A stretch of 10,326 nucleotides of DNA. Origin: CAG-791 sp045113775 (GTDB lineage Bacteria > Bacillota > Clostridia > Lachnospirales > Lachnospiraceae). The stretch lies in NCBI GenBank assembly GCA_045113775.1, contig JBGUJH010000154.1, forward strand, positions 1-10,326, in the 5' to 3' direction. The translations under genes and the position numbers were made by a program. Shown here one piece after another: positions 5,022 through 10,326 of the stretch. The notes beneath the pieces are model-generated. The model was given only the letters and a program-made list of their open reading frames with translations, was not told the origin of the DNA and ran no database searches. Position 1 is the first letter of the stretch; each line of letters starts with the position of its first letter.

Positions 5022-6059
5022 TCAGTCTACGAGCGCGGAGTACTCCTCAAGCTTCTTTTTTGCCTGAGGGCTGATATTTCTGGGAACCGCGATGCGGATC
5101 TCCACATACTCGTCTCCCTTCTTGGGAGATCTGCCCGTTGTGTGGATACCTTTCTCCTTCAGGCGGATCTTGCTTCCTGACTGAATGCCGGCGGGAATCT
5201 TGCACTTAACGCTTCCGTGAAGGGTAGGGAGCATAGCTTCTCCGCCCAGTACTGCCGTGGCATAAGGGATCTTCGCAGACGTGTAGAGATCCAGTCCGTC
5301 TCTTGTGTACTCGCTGTCCGGATCGATGTGGATCTCGATCAGGAGATCGCCCTTCTTTCCATCCGCTCCGGCCATTCCGCGTCCGCGCAGACGGATCTTC
5401 TTTCCTTCCTCAATACCGGCAGGGATCTTTACTTCGAGTGTCGTCAGGTTTGCCTTATTTCCGGGCGCAGACGGATCCTGAAGCTGGATTCTCTTCGTGG
5501 CTCCGAGGGCAGCGTCCCTGAAACTCACTGTCAAAGAGCTGGTCATATCAAGGGACTGCCGGCTGGAAGCCTGCCGGCCGCCTCCGCCTGCAAATGTATC
5601 GTCACTAAAATCTCCGAATCCGAATCCGCTAAAACCGGAGCCGCCTGAGTATCTGCTGCCGCCATAACCCGACCTGCCTGAGCTGCTGCCGAAAATATCG
5701 CCGAACATACTTCGGAACAAGTCCTCCGCATCCTGTCCGCTGAAATGGAAGGACTGGTATCCGTTTCCGCCGCTGCTGTAGTACTGGTAACCTCCGGGAC
5801 CTCCTGCTCCTGCACCGCCTGTCGGGCCGCCGGTTCCGTCAAATGCCGCATAACCGTATGTATCATAGAGTTTTCTCTTTTCAGGATCGCTGAGGATCGC
5901 GTATGCTTCTCCCACGTCTTTGAACTTTTGTTCCGCGTTTTTGTCTCCGGGATTGGCATCCGGATGGTATTTCTTCGCCAGCTTTCTGTAAGCTGACTTC
6001 AATTTCTTATCATCTGCACTGCGGTCGACGCCGAGTATTGCATATAAGTCTTTGTTCAT
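5022..6059 (-). CDS. Type II DnaJ (CbpA-like) Hsp40 co-chaperone
   Basis: A 345-residue cytosolic Hsp40 that would deliver unfolded clients to a DnaK partner and stimulate its ATPase. Seen: a full J-domain (residues 3-70) with the essential HPD at 32-34. A long Gly/Phe/Tyr/Ser-rich linker follows (about 74-167), then two C-terminal substrate-binding domains, each with the family repeat (VKIPAGIEEGKKIRLRGRG near 212-230 and CKIPAGIQSGSKIRLKEKG further on). The CxxCxGxG zinc-finger repeats of classical DnaJ are absent, which makes this a type II (CbpA/DjlA-independent) form. The chromosomal dnaJ partner of dnaK is therefore probably elsewhere. AGGAGG lies eight bases before the ATG. It has its own promoter (6150-6178) and does not look co-transcribed with the metabolic genes. 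No CIRCE heat-shock operator (TTAGCACTC dyad) is present. Confidence 0.93.
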   Translation of the reverse strand: MNKDLYAILGVDRSADDKKLKSAYRKLAKKYHPDANPGDKNAEQKFKDVGEAYAILSDPEKRKLYDTYGYAAFDGTGGPTGGAGAGGPGGYQYYSSGGNGYQSFHFSGQDAEDLFRSMFGDIFGSSSGRSGYGGSRYSGGSGFSGFGFGDFSDDTFAGGGGRQASSRQSLDMTSSLTVSFRDAALGATKRIQLQDPSAPGNKANLTTLEVKIPAGIEEGKKIRLRGRGMAGADGKKGDLLIEIHIDPDSEYTRDGLDLYTSAKIPYATAVLGGEAMLPTLHGSVKCKIPAGIQSGSKIRLKEKGIHTTGRSPKKGDEYVEIRIAVPRNISPQAKKKLEEYSALVD

Positions 6060-6091
6060 CTCATTTCCTCCTGTCTGTATGCATAACTATA

Positions 6092-6121
6092 TGAGAACGC
6101 CGCGCAAAATCCGGGTTCTCA
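6092..6121. promoter_or_regulatory. 30-bp dyad in the dnaJ leader
   Basis: TGAGAAC (6092-6098) and GTTCTCA (6115-6121) form a perfect 7-bp inverted repeat, with a second CCG/CGG pair inside. It lies between the predicted transcription start (about 6143) and the ribosome site, so it could be a leader hairpin or an operator. It is not the CIRCE sequence. Confidence 0.5.
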
Positions 6122-6149
6122 TCAAGATTGTATCATTTGTTCTATTTTG

Positions 6150-6178
6150 ACTATAACAGATATGAGATAAAATGACAA
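6150..6178 (-). promoter_or_regulatory. Promoter of the dnaJ-like gene
   Basis: On the minus strand: -35 TTGTCA (6173-6178), 17-base spacer, -10 TATAGT (6150-6155), each five of six consensus. Predicted start near 6143, giving a leader of about 83 nt. Confidence 0.75.
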
Positions 6179-6192
6179 GAGGATTTTTCCGT

Positions 6193-6241
6193 GAAAGAAA
6201 GGCTGTGAAGCCCGGGTTGATTTCCCATAGCTTCACAGCCT
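6193..6241 (-). terminator. Intrinsic terminator of fba
   Basis: Perfect 12-bp stem (6200-6211 with 6230-6241), 18-base loop in which GGG and CCC can pair further. On the minus strand it is followed by TTCTTTC. It lies 46 bases beyond the fba stop and separates fba from the dnaJ promoter. Confidence 0.85.
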
Positions 6242-6287
6242 ATGTGTGTCTTATTTAAGGTCAGCAGGGCAAGCCGCTGCGCCCGGA

Positions 6288-7226
6288 TCAGGCCTTTCCG
6301 TCAGAACCGAGAACCTTGACGATCTTGTGGGCAACGATGTCCTTGACATACTTGCGGCCATCGCCGATGTACTGTCTGGGATCAAAGTGATCGGGGTGAG
6401 CGATGAAGTGCTCACGGATGCCTGCGGTCATACCAAGGCGAAGGTCGGAGTCGATGTTGATCTTGCAAACTGCGCCCTTAGCAGCCATACGGAGCTGATC
6501 CTCAGGAATGCCGATCGCATCCTTCAGTGCGCCGCCGTGCGTGTTGATGATCTTGACATATTCCTGCGGAACGGAAGAAGAACCGTGCAGAACAATCGGG
6601 AATCCGGGAAGTCTTCTGGATACTTCCTCCAGGATGTCCAGACGAAGCTTGGGATCCGTGCCGGGTTTGAACTTGTATGCGCCGTGGCTTGTGCCGATCG
6701 CGATCGCCAGAGAGTCAACGCCTGTTCTCTTAACAAACTCTTCTACCTGGTCGGGATCTGTGAACATAGCCTTGTCGGCATCTACACTGACAGCATCCTC
6801 GATGCCTGCGAGTGTGCCGAGCTCAGCCTCAACTACTACGCCGTGCTCATGAGCATACTCGGCGACCTTCTTGGACTCAGCAATATTTTCCTCGAAATCA
6901 TGGCTGGAATAGTCGATCATAACGGAAGTAAAACCGCCGTCAACGCACTCCTTGCAGACGTCGAAGTTTGCGCCGTGATCCAGATGCAGAGCGATCGGAA
7001 TCTCGGGATACAGCTCAACAGCTGCCTCGACGAGCTTCTTCAGATAAATGGAATTCGCGTACTTTCTTGCTCCTGCGGATGCCTGAAGGATAACGGGAGA
7101 CTTGAGCTCTGCTGCTGCCTCTGTGATACCCTGAACGATCTCCATGTTGTTGACATTGAATGCGCCGATCGCGTATCCGCCGTCATAAGCCTTTTTGAAC
7201 ATTTCTGTGGTTGTTACTAATGCCAT
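6288..7226 (-). CDS. fba: Class II fructose-bisphosphate aldolase
   Basis: Zinc-dependent aldolase that reversibly cleaves fructose 1,6-bisphosphate to glyceraldehyde 3-phosphate and dihydroxyacetone phosphate in glycolysis. The 312-residue protein shows GAFNVNN (21-27), the catalytic/metal motif LHLDHG with Asp83 and His84, and IDYSSHDFEENI. Further motifs are VEAELGTLAG (132-141), GTSHGAYKF with zinc ligand His181, LHGSSS with zinc ligand His214, and NIDSDLR (257-263). Length and the GTSHGAYK form place it with Gram-positive FbaA-type enzymes. A tagatose-bisphosphate aldolase has the same fold, but the gene has its own promoter and terminator and no tagatose genes nearby, so the glycolytic role is preferred. 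A strong purine-rich ribosome site (AAAGGGGG) lies seven bases before the ATG. It is divergent from the GH28 gene. Confidence 0.95.
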   Translation of the reverse strand: MALVTTTEMFKKAYDGGYAIGAFNVNNMEIVQGITEAAAELKSPVILQASAGARKYANSIYLKKLVEAAVELYPEIPIALHLDHGANFDVCKECVDGGFTSVMIDYSSHDFEENIAESKKVAEYAHEHGVVVEAELGTLAGIEDAVSVDADKAMFTDPDQVEEFVKRTGVDSLAIAIGTSHGAYKFKPGTDPKLRLDILEEVSRRLPGFPIVLHGSSSVPQEYVKIINTHGGALKDAIGIPEDQLRMAAKGAVCKINIDSDLRLGMTAGIREHFIAHPDHFDPRQYIGDGRKYVKDIVAHKIVKVLGSDGKA

Positions 7227-7284
7227 ATAAATTCCCCCTTTCGAGAGTTTCCTGTTCCGAGGCGTTTACTGCGGCGTCCCGGTA

Positions 7285-7310
7285 ATTATAGAGTTCAATT
7301 TATTATATCA
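7285..7310 (-). promoter_or_regulatory. Tandem -10 elements for fba
   Basis: Two perfect TATAAT hexamers on the minus strand, at 7302-7307 (preceded by TGA, an extended -10) and 7285-7290. Neither has a good -35 at the right distance. Transcription would start near 7295 or 7278, leaving a leader of about 50-70 nt. Confidence 0.6.
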
Positions 7311-7338
7311 CGAAAACAGTTAGATGAGCTAAATGCCG

Positions 7339-7386
7339 CGAAAAAATTGTTAAATGAATAACAGTGTTTTAGAGAACAATTTTTCG
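7339..7386. promoter_or_regulatory. Three-level dyad in the fba/GH28 divergent region
   Basis: An outer inverted repeat (CGAAAAAATTGTT at 7339-7351 with AACAATTTTTCG at 7375-7386, one bulged base) surrounds, almost concentrically, a smaller dyad AACA-G-TGTT (7360-7368). A perfect 8-bp palindrome TGCATGCA follows at 7387-7394. It lies upstream of both divergent genes and no T-tract pattern of a terminator applies, so a shared operator is likelier than a hairpin of one transcript. Confidence 0.45.
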
Positions 7387-7401
7387 TGCATGCATTAACG
7401 G

Positions 7402-7430
7402 TGGCTTATTTTTTCATGATGAGCGATAAT
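7402..7430 (+). promoter_or_regulatory. Weak promoter candidate for the GH28 gene
   Basis: GATAAT at 7425-7430 is one base from the -10 consensus. The hexamer 17 bases upstream (TGGCTT) is a poor -35, which would fit a gene needing an activator. No better candidate is seen in the gap. Confidence 0.3.
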
Positions 7431-7475
7431 AGTAATGTAACTCACAGCCAGCATACACATTGTTGAGGTATCGTT

Positions 7476-8792
7476 ATGTTTCAACCTTTTTCAGTAAATA
7501 TCCCAAAGATTTCAACGAAGGAATATGATCTTCGCACTTACGGCGCCATCGGCGACGGACGCACTTCCAATACGGAAGCGTTCAGAAGGGCAATCGAGGC
7601 TGCTGCCGAGGAAGGCGGCAGGGTCATCGTCCCGAACGGAATCTGGCTCACCGGTCCGATCAGGCTTCTCTCCGGCGTGGCACTGCATCTGCAGGACAAC
7701 GCTGTGATCCTGTTTGACAAGAATCCGCAGGAATATCCTCTGATCGTAACGGACTTTGAAGGGATCACCAGGATTCGCACATTATCACCTATCTACGCGG
7801 AAAATGCAGAAAATATAGCCATTACCGGAAACGGCATCATCAATGGGAACGGTCATCTGTGGCGCCCTGTAAAAGAATTCAAGATGACCGGCCGCCAGTG
7901 GAATGAACTGCTTGAGAAGTCCCCCTATGTGCTCGAATCCAAAGAAGGGGGAATCTGGTTCCCTGCTGAGAGCATGTACGATACCGCTATCACAGGCGAG
8001 ATCTTCCCCGGCGACTACGATACTTACGAAGAGGCGCTGGCAGCTGCTTCTCCCCACTATGACTTCTACAGGCCGGTCATGGTGAGCCTGCGCCATTGCA
8101 GGAATATTTTGATCGAGGGTGTTACCCTGCAGGATTCAGCGGCCTGGTGTCTGCACCCCTATTTCTGTGAGCAGCTGACCGTGCGCGATATCAAGATCAA
8201 AAATCCCGCTTACGCGCAGAACGGGGACGGCATTGATGTGGAATCCTGCAGATATGTCCATATCCATCACTGCGACTTCCAGACCGGAGACGACGGGATC
8301 TGCCTCAAGTCCGGCAAGGACCGCGAAGCAAGGAAGCTCAAAAAGCCTTGTGAAGACGTCTACATCCACGACTGCAAAGTCGGCATGAGCCACGGCGGAT
8401 TCGTCATCGGCAGCGAAATGTCCCGGGGCGTCCGCAATGTCCTCGTCAGGGACTGCACTTTCATTGACTCTGACGTCGGCATCCGCTTCAAGAGCGCCAT
8501 GGGCCGCGGCGGAGTCGTGGAAGAGATCTATCTGGAGAACATTCTCATGATCGGCATCAAAAAGGAATGCCTCACCATGACCATGAACTACGTGCTCAAC
8601 ACCGTCAGCGGGGACGCTCCCGTTGTGCAGAGTTCCGATCCGGAAGACATTCCGACTTTCCGCAATATTGAGTTGAAAAACTGCATCTGCCGCGACAAAG
8701 ACGCGCATTACGTCATACAGCCGATGAAAGGTTATCCGGAGACAATCCAAAGCATCCGCATTCTCGACAGTGAGCTCGGAGTGAGGAAATGA
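7476..8792 (+). CDS. Glycoside hydrolase family 28 (polygalacturonase-like), cytosolic
   Basis: A 438-residue right-handed beta-helix protein of GH28, which hydrolyses alpha-1,4-galacturonosyl links in pectin or similar linkages (rhamnogalacturonan, xylogalacturonan). All catalytic motifs are seen in order: NGDGID (249-254, with Asp251/Asp254), TGDDGICLKSG (270-280, with Asp272 and Asp273), SHGG (305-308, His306) and RFK (337-339), the last in place of the usual RIK. The start carries the pectate-lyase-like DLRTYGAIGDGRTSNTEAF segment. No signal peptide is visible: the N-terminus MFQPFSVNIPKISTKEYDL is not hydrophobic. The enzyme is therefore expected to act in the cytosol on imported oligogalacturonides, as an exo-acting enzyme. 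The ribosome site is weak (GAGG, about nine bases upstream). No transporter or uronate genes adjoin it; it stands alone between fba (divergent) and the carbonic anhydrase gene (convergent). The exact substrate is not determined. Confidence 0.93.
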   Translation: MFQPFSVNIPKISTKEYDLRTYGAIGDGRTSNTEAFRRAIEAAAEEGGRVIVPNGIWLTGPIRLLSGVALHLQDNAVILFDKNPQEYPLIVTDFEGITRIRTLSPIYAENAENIAITGNGIINGNGHLWRPVKEFKMTGRQWNELLEKSPYVLESKEGGIWFPAESMYDTAITGEIFPGDYDTYEEALAAASPHYDFYRPVMVSLRHCRNILIEGVTLQDSAAWCLHPYFCEQLTVRDIKIKNPAYAQNGDGIDVESCRYVHIHHCDFQTGDDGICLKSGKDREARKLKKPCEDVYIHDCKVGMSHGGFVIGSEMSRGVRNVLVRDCTFIDSDVGIRFKSAMGRGGVVEEIYLENILMIGIKKECLTMTMNYVLNTVSGDAPVVQSSDPEDIPTFRNIELKNCICRDKDAHYVIQPMKGYPETIQSIRILDSELGVRK

Positions 8793-8799
8793 TCTAAGA

Positions 8800-8837
8800 G
8801 GCGCTGCCCTTGCTGATCGATCAGCAGGTGCAGCGCC
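8800..8837. terminator. Bidirectional terminator between GH28 and carbonic anhydrase genes
   Basis: A hairpin of about 17 pairs with one mismatch and one G-U: outer GGCGCTGC/GCAGCGCC (8800-8807 with 8830-8837), inner TGCTGATCGATCAGCA palindrome. It lies between two convergent genes, seven bases after the GH28 stop. The downstream sequence on the plus strand (CATTTCATTC) and on the minus strand (TCTTAGATCATTT) is moderately T-rich, so it can serve both. Confidence 0.75.
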
Positions 8838-8845
8838 CATTTCAT

Positions 8846-9409
8846 TCAATCATGAAAGAATTCTACATGCCCGTCATCAATGTGATACATAGCCCCGATC
8901 ACAGCCGGATCCTTACCATGACGCAAGTGATCAATATCAAGCGCATGGCTGATCTGTTTGACGCTGTGCTCCACATTCAGGCAGGACGCGCGATAAGGAT
9001 CAGTCTCATCTCCGATCGCCAGCCTGATCTCATCCGTGATGTACTTGATGAAACCCGAAGGATCGTGGTGGATGGCCGCATCCACTGCGCCGCATCGGGT
9101 ATGCCCCAGTACGACCACGAGATTCGTTCCCAGATGTTCCACCGCATACTCGATACTGCCAAGCTGGTGGTCATCGATCACATTGCCGGCAAGCCGGATC
9201 GTGAACAGCTCGCCGATCCCTGCACAGAAGATGCTCTCAGGTATCACTCGCGAATCTGAGCAGGCGATCACGATCGCGTAGGGCTGCTGCCCGTTCTGAA
9301 AAGTCCTGAGCCTTACCGCTGGCGAGATGTCTCCGCTGCCGGTCTTCTCGGTAAGATATTTCTTATTCCCCTCTTTTAATCTGTTGATTGCTTCATTCGC
9401 CGAAATCAT
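8846..9409 (-). CDS. Beta-class carbonic anhydrase
   Basis: Zinc enzyme that interconverts CO2 and bicarbonate in the cytosol, supplying bicarbonate to carboxylases. The 187 residues contain all family motifs: ACSDSR (49-54, with zinc ligand Cys50 and the Asp52/Arg54 dyad), LAGN (73-76), GHTRCGA (102-108, with zinc ligands His103 and Cys106), and a C-terminal VIGAMYHIDDGHVEFF segment typical of the family. The frame is open upstream to a TTG at 9463 and an ATG at 9424. I chose the ATG at 9409 because GGAGGAAA lies about five to eight bases upstream, and because ISANEAINRLKEGNKKYL is the usual start of these proteins. Single gene; converges with GH28. A candidate extended -10 lies near 9512-9520. 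Confidence 0.93.
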   Translation of the reverse strand: MISANEAINRLKEGNKKYLTEKTGSGDISPAVRLRTFQNGQQPYAIVIACSDSRVIPESIFCAGIGELFTIRLAGNVIDDHQLGSIEYAVEHLGTNLVVVLGHTRCGAVDAAIHHDPSGFIKYITDEIRLAIGDETDPYRASCLNVEHSVKQISHALDIDHLRHGKDPAVIGAMYHIDDGHVEFFHD

Positions 9410-9511
9410 GATCTTTTCCTCCATGTCGAAGCTTTCCGTCCGGGATATGCGGGAAGAAATCAAAATATTGTTTCTCCTATGCTACCCTCCTGAATCTCAA
9501 ATTCTATATTT

Positions 9512-9526
9512 ATGATACCATATCAT
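9512..9526. promoter_or_regulatory. Candidate promoter and overlapping dyad for carbonic anhydrase
   Basis: ATGATA-CCA-TATCAT is a 15-bp dyad with perfect 6-bp arms. On the minus strand its right half reads TGGTATCAT, which fits an extended -10 (TGn-TATCAT) about 100 bases upstream of the ATG. No -35 consensus is seen. It could be a promoter with an operator, or only an AT-rich coincidence. Confidence 0.35.
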
Positions 9527-9562
9527 CCTCTTCTTTGCGCTTATTTCACTTCGCTCTATTCA

Positions 9563-9587
9563 CCTATTGACTTGGTGGGTAAATAGG
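9563..9587. promoter_or_regulatory. Putative Rrf2/IscR-type operator over the suf promoter
   Basis: A 25-bp dyad with ends CCTATT and AATAGG, and matching AC and GT inside. It covers the -35 hexamer and most of the spacer of the sufC promoter. The left half contains TTGACT and the right half GT-x-AA, close in spacing to the YYGACT...AGTCRR plan of IscR-type sites. A repressor sensing Fe-S status is the natural candidate, but the regulator gene is not in the window. Confidence 0.5.
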
Positions 9588-9595
9588 CTTATAAT
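9567..9595 (+). promoter_or_regulatory. Sigma-A-type promoter of the suf operon
   Basis: -35 TTGACT (9567-9572, five of six), 17-base spacer, -10 TATAAT (9590-9595, perfect). Predicted start near 9602, about 45 nt upstream of the sufC ATG. Confidence 0.85.
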
Positions 9596-9646
9596 CCTAA
9601 TACTGAACATCAGAATCTCAATTGATGATATATACAAGGAGCGATC

Positions 9647-10326
9647 ATGGCACAGGATTTATTAAAAGTTGAACATCTGGCGGCCTCCGTGGAGGACACC
9701 GAAATTCTTAAGGACGTAAGTCTTCATATAGGACGCGGAGAGACCCATGTGATCATGGGGCCTAACGGCGCCGGCAAGTCGACGCTGGCCGGCGTTTTAA
9801 TGGGCAATCCCGCATATACAGTAACCGGCGGAAGCGCCCTCTGGGAGGGTGAAGATCTTCTGGAGCTCTCCGTGAGCGAGAGGGCCAAGAAGGGACTCTT
9901 CCTCTCTTTCCAGAATCCGGTTGAAGTTCCCGGCATCTCTCTGGAGAACTTTGTGCGGAGCGCCCTCTCCCAGAAGACAGGCAAACCTGTCCGCGTGTGG
10001 AGCTTCCGTAAAGAAGTGAAGGCAGCTCTTGAGACACTGGACATGGACCAGTCTTACGCGGAGCGCGACCTCAACGTCGGCTTTTCCGGCGGCGAGAAGA
10101 AGAAGGCGGAGATCCTGCAGCTCCTGCTGTTAAAACCCTCTCTGGCCATTCTCGACGAGACCGACTCCGGTCTCGACGTGGACGCGGTGCGCACCGTATC
10201 CAAGGGAATTGAAGCATTCCAGGCGGACAAATCCGCCTCTCTCCTGATCATAACCCACAACGCGGCGATCCTCTCCGCCCTCAAAGTGGACGCGGTCCAC
10301 ATCCTTGCGGGCGGAAAGATCGTGGC
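9647..10326 (+). CDS. sufC: SufC, Fe-S cluster assembly ATPase (3' end beyond the window)
   Basis: The cytosolic ABC-type ATPase of the SUF system, which works with SufB (and SufD) to build iron-sulfur clusters. The open frame continues to the window end without a stop, giving 226 codons of an expected 245-255, so only about the last 20-30 residues are missing. Seen: Walker A GPNGAGKST (38-46), Q-loop LSFQNPVEVPG (86-96), signature GFSGGEKKKAEILQ (145-158) and Walker B LAILDETDSGLDVDA (166-180). The DETDSGLD form is characteristic of SufC; H-loop ITH has His204. There are no membrane segments, as expected. The ATG has AAGGAG five bases upstream. The promoter and dyad directly before it make this the first gene of an operon, presumably followed by sufB and other suf genes to the right. 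Confidence 0.95.
   Translation, partial: MAQDLLKVEHLAASVEDTEILKDVSLHIGRGETHVIMGPNGAGKSTLAGVLMGNPAYTVTGGSALWEGEDLLELSVSERAKKGLFLSFQNPVEVPGISLENFVRSALSQKTGKPVRVWSFRKEVKAALETLDMDQSYAERDLNVGFSGGEKKKAEILQLLLLKPSLAILDETDSGLDVDAVRTVSKGIEAFQADKSASLLIITHNAAILSALKVDAVHILAGGKIV

Noticed and set aside
6092..6121. CIRCE heat-shock operator upstream of dnaJ
   Set aside because: The arms read TGAGAAC/GTTCTCA with a 16-base gap, unlike TTAGCACTC-N9-GAGTGCTAA.
6246..7220. Long plus-strand open frame antisense to fba (324 codons)
   Set aside because: It mirrors the highly biased codon use of fba, has no ribosome site or recognised domain, and lies across the fba terminator.

Overview
This window looks like chromosomal DNA from an anaerobic gut or rumen Firmicute, most likely a Clostridia member close to Lachnospiraceae. 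The evidence is a split two-gene transketolase, a class II fructose-bisphosphate aldolase of the Gram-positive type, a cytosolic family 28 pectinase-like glycosidase, strong AGGAGG-like ribosome sites, TATAAT-type promoters and a SufC gene under its own promoter. Assignments rest on motifs read by eye; no database search was possible.

Layout. Positions 1-79 hold the 5' end of a group II (class C-like) intron on the minus strand. It sits directly behind the terminator hairpin (86-131) of an RpiB/LacA/LacB-family isomerase gene (175-813, minus). A 261-base gap with a 23-base tandem repeat leads to an EamA-type transporter gene (1075-1977, minus). Next, on the minus strand, comes a compact non-oxidative pentose phosphate operon: transketolase N-terminal half (3882-4712), transketolase C-terminal half (2941-3885, 4-base overlap) and ribulose-phosphate 3-epimerase (2111-2854), closed by a strong terminator at 2048-2083. 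Its promoter is at 4845-4873, with a leader of about 125 nt that contains a possible upstream ORF and interleaved inverted repeats. Upstream lie a type II DnaJ gene (5022-6059, minus) and class II aldolase fba (6288-7226, minus), each with its own promoter; a terminator follows fba.

fba is divergent from a GH28 gene (7476-8792, plus), with a three-level dyad between them. GH28 converges on a beta-carbonic anhydrase gene (8846-9409, minus) across a shared hairpin. The right end carries the start of sufC (9647 to beyond the window, plus), with a near-consensus promoter overlapped by a 25-bp dyad that resembles Rrf2/IscR-type operators.

Together the genes point to sugar and sugar-acid catabolism. 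GH28 would release galacturonate-type units inside the cell, while transketolase, epimerase, aldolase and perhaps the RpiB-like isomerase interconvert pentose and triose/hexose phosphates. I see no defence island, phage, CRISPR array or new protein system. The most unusual signals are at the RNA/DNA structure level: the intron behind a terminator, the duplicated and inverted copy of the transketolase 3' end just before rpe, and the structured tkt leader.
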